From NCBI GenBank assembly GCA_019748235.1, contig JAIEPU010000017.1, positions 1 through 64,000 on the forward strand: a stretch of 64,000 nucleotides of DNA, read 5' to 3'. The notes below the pieces were generated by a model. The model had not been told where the DNA came from and searched no databases. It saw only the letters and a program-made list of their open reading frames with translations. Positions within the stretch are counted from its first letter, which is position 1. Every line of letters starts with the position of its first letter. A program made the translations under genes and the position numbers. Below, piece after piece: positions 59,468 to 64,000 of the stretch. This DNA comes from a bacterium. Lineage in GTDB: Bacteria > Planctomycetota > Planctomycetia > Kolteriales > Kolteriaceae.

Positions 59468-60502
59468 CTACACCAGCAGCCGCATCGCATCCAGAAAATG
59501 ATTGATCTCGTCGTCCGTGCCGACGGAGATGCGGAGGCCTTCGGTGTTGTCGCGGAAGCGGAAGTAGCGGATGAGGATGCGGTCCTTCTTCAGTGCTTGA
59601 TAGATCGGCTCGAGCGGAGTGGCTCGCTGAATCCAAACGAAGTTCGCGTGCGACGGCGTGACGATGAAACCGAGCTCGGCGAGAGAAATCTCTAGCCGTC
59701 GACGGGTGATGAGAACCTTCTTCCTCGCTTGTTCGAAGTACTCTTGATCCTCCAAGGCGGCGGTGGCGGCGGCGATCGAGATCATGTCGCAGTTGTAGGA
59801 GTCCTTCACCTTCATCAACGTGTCGATGATCTGTTTTTGAGCCACGATGAATCCGACGCGAAGGCCGGCAAGGCTGTAGGATTTGCTCAGCGTTCGGGTC
59901 ACGACCAATCGTTCGCAATTCTTAATGAGCGGAACCGCGTCATTTGGCGCGAAGTCGGCATACGCTTCATCCACCACCACAAGACAGGGAGCATTCTCCG
60001 CCAATTCCAGCAAGTGGACGGGAGGGACCATCGTCCCCGTGGGTGCGTTCGGGTTGGTGATGTAGGCGAGTTTGGCTCCGCTGGTGAAATCGATCGGAAG
60101 TCGGCCGTTATCGTCGAAGCGAACACTTCGATATTGGCAACCCTGAATATCAGCTAGAACCCGATAGAGTCCATAACTCGGATCGGGAGCGACCATCAAT
60201 TCCCCCTCGCCGACACAGGCCCGTGTGAGAATGGTGAGGGCATCGTCCGAGCCGTTACAGGCCAGGATGCAGTCGGGAGATACCCCCAACACTTTGCCGG
60301 CCGCTTCACGGAATTTTTGAGCAATGGGATCGGGGTAGAGCCGAAGGCGGTCGGTGGTCGCCTTGTGAATCGCTTCGAGAACGCGGGGGGAAGGGGGATA
60401 GGGGTTCTCATTTGTGTTCAGTTTGATGAAACCGCCCGATTGCGGCTGCTCGCCGGGCACATACCCGGTCATCGAATCGATGTTGGATCGAAAATAGCTC
60501 AT
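59468..60502 (-). CDS. hisC: Histidinol-phosphate aminotransferase
   Basis: IKLNTNENPYPPSPRVLEAI, YITNPNAPTGTMVP, VVDEAYADFA, TRTLSKSYSLAGLRVGF. ORF-track extension upstream of MSYFRSNIDSMTGY considered non-coding. Confidence 0.93.
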   Translation of the reverse strand: MSYFRSNIDSMTGYVPGEQPQSGGFIKLNTNENPYPPSPRVLEAIHKATTDRLRLYPDPIAQKFREAAGKVLGVSPDCILACNGSDDALTILTRACVGEGELMVAPDPSYGLYRVLADIQGCQYRSVRFDDNGRLPIDFTSGAKLAYITNPNAPTGTMVPPVHLLELAENAPCLVVVDEAYADFAPNDAVPLIKNCERLVVTRTLSKSYSLAGLRVGFIVAQKQIIDTLMKVKDSYNCDMISIAAATAALEDQEYFEQARKKVLITRRRLEISLAELGFIVTPSHANFVWIQRATPLEPIYQALKKDRILIRYFRFRDNTEGLRISVGTDDEINHFLDAMRLLV

Positions 60503-60763
60503 GTTTCGGGCCGCCTCAGAGAATTCGCTGTCGATGGACGTATTCTGCAATCGGGGACTGCAATGACCAGCCGGGAGAAGCGGACGAGAAAATCGTACAC
60601 TGTCTAGGTGCGTGTCCGTAAAGTTCCCCTCGGCCGAATCAACAAGATTCGTTGACTTCGGGGTACGGAAGGGACGCTCTAAGCTCGGATTTTTGTCTTC
60701 GGGATCGGATCGTCCTTTCCCCACTTCCACCGTTCTATGTGATGCGGGACGCGCCAAAGGTTC

Positions 60764-61546
60764 ATGGGAATTCAGCTTCAGCCGAGTTTGAAGGCACTGC
60801 AAATTGAACGGGAACAACTCGGGCGATGCCGTCTGGCATTCGGGCTGTTTTGGGCGGGGTTTCTCATCCAGCTGCTTCCCATCCTCTTTCTCATTGACGA
60901 ATCGGCGATCACCGATCCCGCCACGGAGTCGAAACCGGTTACCCGTCAGGAAGTCATTCTCGACCAAGCGGTCTTCATCCTGCCGTCGATCGTGTTGACG
61001 ATGACCGCTTCGATCTTGAACATTCTTGTCGGTCGAACACCGCGTTGGCGACAGGCTTCTTGGCTCCTCTTGGCAACGCTTCTTGGACAGGTTGTTCTGG
61101 CGGCGGTCGGGGTAATTGCTCTCGGCGACTTCTACGTTCCCGCGGAGGGTGAGCCGCTGGTGACACGACTTTGCTTTCACGCGGTCGCGGTCGCGCTGCC
61201 AATCTGTTGGTGGTTCATCGTCGTCGTCATCGGCGAGTTCGCCATGGCGTGTCGTGAGACTGTCCTTCTTGGACAAACCGAGCGAGTCAGTTTCGGAGTG
61301 CTCGCATCCATTGCCGCCATCATGATGTACTTTGGCTGGACGCTAAATTCACCCGTGAATTCGGACGACGATGTGACGACCTTTTTGAAGGCGTTTCACT
61401 CGCTGATGCAAGTGATCGTCTTCTTTTGGCTGCTGTTTCCCATTTCACGTGCTTATATGGTTTGCACGATTCTGATTCGCCGGATCGACGAAGTGGGGCG
61501 GGTCGTTAAGGAAGGACAAGAGCCCGAAGAAGGTACGACCAAATAA
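60764..61546 (+). CDS. Multi-TM membrane protein of unknown function
   Basis: Several hydrophobic segments (FGLFWAGFLIQLLPILFLI, AVFILPSIVLTMTASILNIL, WLLLATLLGQVVLAAVGVIAL, LMQVIVFFWLLFPISRAY). Confidence 0.65.
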   Translation: MGIQLQPSLKALQIEREQLGRCRLAFGLFWAGFLIQLLPILFLIDESAITDPATESKPVTRQEVILDQAVFILPSIVLTMTASILNILVGRTPRWRQASWLLLATLLGQVVLAAVGVIALGDFYVPAEGEPLVTRLCFHAVAVALPICWWFIVVVIGEFAMACRETVLLGQTERVSFGVLASIAAIMMYFGWTLNSPVNSDDDVTTFLKAFHSLMQVIVFFWLLFPISRAYMVCTILIRRIDEVGRVVKEGQEPEEGTTK

Positions 61547-61672
61547 TCGAGTGGCTTTTAATGAAATGAGGAAGAAAGACTCTCGTCTCTCTTCCTCACG
61601 GAGTGCTCTCGTCGAAAAGTGAAGGGTTCAAATTCGCCTTCACCAAGTTTGTCGATCGAAGTCAGGTTTCGA

Positions 61673-63772
61673 TCACCCTCCTTGTTCGACACCAACGTTC
61701 GATTCCCGGTCAGGCCACGCCTTAAAGAACTTCACGGTGTGCTGAAGCGCGGGCATGATGTAACGAACGATGGTGTAATGGCCGCACGGATACCAGATAA
61801 TTCGCTGGCGACCGGCTGCTTCCCATAGAGCTTTCCCACTGACGACCGGAACCGATTCGTCTTGTGATGCATTGATCATGAAGACGACATGGCTCTTCAG
61901 CCGATCGGAGTAGGTGACCGGATCAAACGATTTCATCTGTTCGCCAAGCGATTCGCGCGTGCCGCCATTGGCGCTCCAAATCCGTCGAAATTCCTTCGCT
62001 TCCTTCTCGGCGGATTCCCACACGATATCGTGCAAACTGGCGCCGCCGATAATGAGACAGGCATGTGTCAACCGGGGCTCAATGCTGGTGGCGAGAGCGC
62101 CGGTGATGCTGCCGAGGCTGATGCCGCAAATGCCGATCTTGCCCTTATCCAAGTCGGGTTGAGCCTCGATCCAATCAATAACCCGGCGGATGTCCTTGAT
62201 CGCTTGCTGCATCGAGCGCGACGCGATTTCAACGTCAGGTTGGAGCATCTTGATGTCGATGCCGGGCGGCTTTCGCTCGCCGTAGTAGGGGAGCTTGATG
62301 AACGTGCAGGCAATGCCTCCCTTCGCGAGCGTGGTAGCGACGAAGCGGGAAAGTTCGAAGTCACCCCCCGCGATGTGCGTCACGATCACATAGGGGAATG
62401 GGCCTTCTCCCGGCGGTCGGAAGAGTTCAATGGGTACCGAATTGTTTTCCTCGTGCGGCGTGACGACGGGAGAGGGAATCTTGATCAATGTTCGAACGAT
62501 GCCCGAGCCGACGTTATCGGGACTCGCTTCGTACGTGAAAGCTTCGTCGGTCATTCGGTAGAGTTCGGGGATAGAGGACTCATTCTTATGGACGGGCTTG
62601 ATCGTTCCTTTCGCATGCCGCTCGGTCTCTGGATCAATCGGCTTCTTCGCGGTATCGACTTTCGCGAACGACTCCAGCGCCTTGCCCGCGAAGAGATCCT
62701 TCAGAGAGACGCCGACGACGGAGTTATCGCCCTTGCCCCCCACCGTGCCAAGCCACAGTGCGAGTTCGCTGGCGTTCACAACGGCTACCGTGGCGGGCGT
62801 TGACTCCCCTGCGATCTTTCGAAGGCTGTGAATCGTATCGATCGAGCCAGGCCGGCTTCCTTTCTGATTGAAGAGCTCGGTGATCTCGTTGTACCGCTTG
62901 ATATTGTCGTCGCTTGGTTCTGTACCGGCGGCAAGCTGTTTGCTCACGAATTGATTCGACCGGCGGACGATTTCGGCGAGTCCGCTGTAGGGTGCGACAC
63001 GCTCCGATGTGTCATTGGCTCCGAACTCGGCGATCTTGGCTGGTGTGAATTCGATCGTCCTCGCAGCGGGGACTTTTCCGTCACCGACGATCATGATCCA
63101 ATTGCCGGCTCGCGGATATTTGTCGACCACCGTGCGAACGCCCGGAAGCGTCTTCGCTTCAGCAAGTGCAAGTCGAGATAGGAACGGAGCGGAGAGTCCC
63201 GCGCTCGAGGCATCCTCGGCCGGCTTGCCAACCTCAAGCGAGCTCGTGCTGATCCCCTCGTCATTGAGGCCTACAAACGAACCAAGATAGCCGGCATAGG
63301 TGGCGCTCACATACCGAAGGCTGTTGGGATTGTGATAGACGACGAGAATCATTTCCGCGTGGAGTGGTCGACTCGGCTCGAACGTTGCGACCTGAAGCAG
63401 TCGGGCCCCCAGCGTTCGGTTGCCGAAAGCGGCGGAGCTTCGACCAGGAATCGGAATTTCGGCTACCTGGAATCGCTGAAGATCAGCGAGCGGGATGCCG
63501 CTACCTTCAGCGAGTCCCTCGAGTTCTTCGGTGAGTGAGGCGGGCCAGGCCGCGACCCGCGCCTTAGCCTTCGCATCGAGCGTTGGGAACTTCTTTGGAT
63601 CGATTAACGCGACGTTCGATTTGATGGAATCTCGAAGTAACTCTCCCTGTTGCTTTCCCATCTCGCGCGGCGTGCCCGAAACATGAATCACCGTTAGGCC
63701 GGCAATCTGCTCAACCTTGGGCTCGACCCCTCCCGCCAGGAGAAGCCAAAAGGAAAGAAGAAAGGTCAGCAT
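61673..63772 (-). CDS. Exported C45-like (acyltransferase-type Ntn fold) domain fused to alpha/beta hydrolase
   Basis: N-terminal 'VIHVSGTPREMGKQQGELLRDSI' and later Ntn-like region; C-terminal 'KIGICGISLGSITGALATSIEPRL' (GxSxG) and 'PCGHYTIVRYIMP'. Confidence 0.78.
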   Translation of the reverse strand: MLTFLLSFWLLLAGGVEPKVEQIAGLTVIHVSGTPREMGKQQGELLRDSIKSNVALIDPKKFPTLDAKAKARVAAWPASLTEELEGLAEGSGIPLADLQRFQVAEIPIPGRSSAAFGNRTLGARLLQVATFEPSRPLHAEMILVVYHNPNSLRYVSATYAGYLGSFVGLNDEGISTSSLEVGKPAEDASSAGLSAPFLSRLALAEAKTLPGVRTVVDKYPRAGNWIMIVGDGKVPAARTIEFTPAKIAEFGANDTSERVAPYSGLAEIVRRSNQFVSKQLAAGTEPSDDNIKRYNEITELFNQKGSRPGSIDTIHSLRKIAGESTPATVAVVNASELALWLGTVGGKGDNSVVGVSLKDLFAGKALESFAKVDTAKKPIDPETERHAKGTIKPVHKNESSIPELYRMTDEAFTYEASPDNVGSGIVRTLIKIPSPVVTPHEENNSVPIELFRPPGEGPFPYVIVTHIAGGDFELSRFVATTLAKGGIACTFIKLPYYGERKPPGIDIKMLQPDVEIASRSMQQAIKDIRRVIDWIEAQPDLDKGKIGICGISLGSITGALATSIEPRLTHACLIIGGASLHDIVWESAEKEAKEFRRIWSANGGTRESLGEQMKSFDPVTYSDRLKSHVVFMINASQDESVPVVSGKALWEAAGRQRIIWYPCGHYTIVRYIMPALQHTVKFFKAWPDRESNVGVEQGG

Positions 63773-64000
63773 CCCAAATACCTCGTGCGTCCAAAGATGG
63801 GTGATTTGTTTTCAAGACGAGAACGGTTGCATTCTACAGACTCGCTGCGGAGGGCGCGCAGCCTGAACCAGCAAGACTCTCCCGCCGAGAAACTACCCGT
63901 GTGAAGTGAAAGAGGTGTCAGAGATTTGACGTTGAATTCGGCCGAATAATCGAATGCCGCTCGGTTTTATCCCACCAGCGGGCTTGGGACGGCAGCTACT

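Noticed and set aside
60503-61276. N-terminal 258-residue extension of the hisC ORF in the track
   Set aside because: Low-complexity, Arg/Asp-rich translation antisense to the 60764..61546 membrane protein; HisC begins at MSYFRSNIDSMTGY.
63773-64000. Possible further gene at the window end
   Set aside because: No ORF with recognisable coding character; likely intergenic or promoter region, truncated by window edge.

Overview
The window looks like a chromosomal segment from a Planctomycete-type bacterium, inferred from a BBP7-like outer-membrane protein, a PEP-CTERM protein, many Tat-exported beta-propeller or oxidoreductase proteins, and dynamin-like GTPases. It starts with the 3' end of a 23S rRNA gene and a 5S rRNA gene. 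The rest is mostly single-copy metabolic and envelope genes: BY-kinase, RsmE, EutBC, DapF, a YrdC/LMW-PTP fusion next to RpiB, two paralogous Cys/Met-metabolism PLP enzymes, a 1177-aa WD40 protein, HisC and others. The most notable loci are: (1) a radical SAM/SPASM locus at 6774-9662, where one gene is split by a -1 frame change exactly at a canonical G_GGA_AAG slippery heptamer followed immediately by a stop; (2) a small-TM / Tes-like radical SAM / Lgt-like cassette at 27188-29689, downstream of a methyltransferase and a P-type ATPase, and divergent from a MerR/B12-type regulator that has lost its cobalamin-ligand motif; (3) a low-GC-looking island at about 57420-59400 with two 180-bp direct repeats, both ending in GGTATGCAC-N3-GTGCATACC hairpins, bracketing an orphan ORF; (4) a candidate metal-homeostasis locus with His-rich proteins and a perfect 18-bp palindrome in the divergent intergenic region; (5) a tandem, overlapping pair of dynamin-like GTPases. 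A second, non-slippery frameshift interrupts an MFS gene near 11344, so indel or sequencing error must be excluded for both frame breaks. All product calls come from reading motifs by eye; no database search was run.
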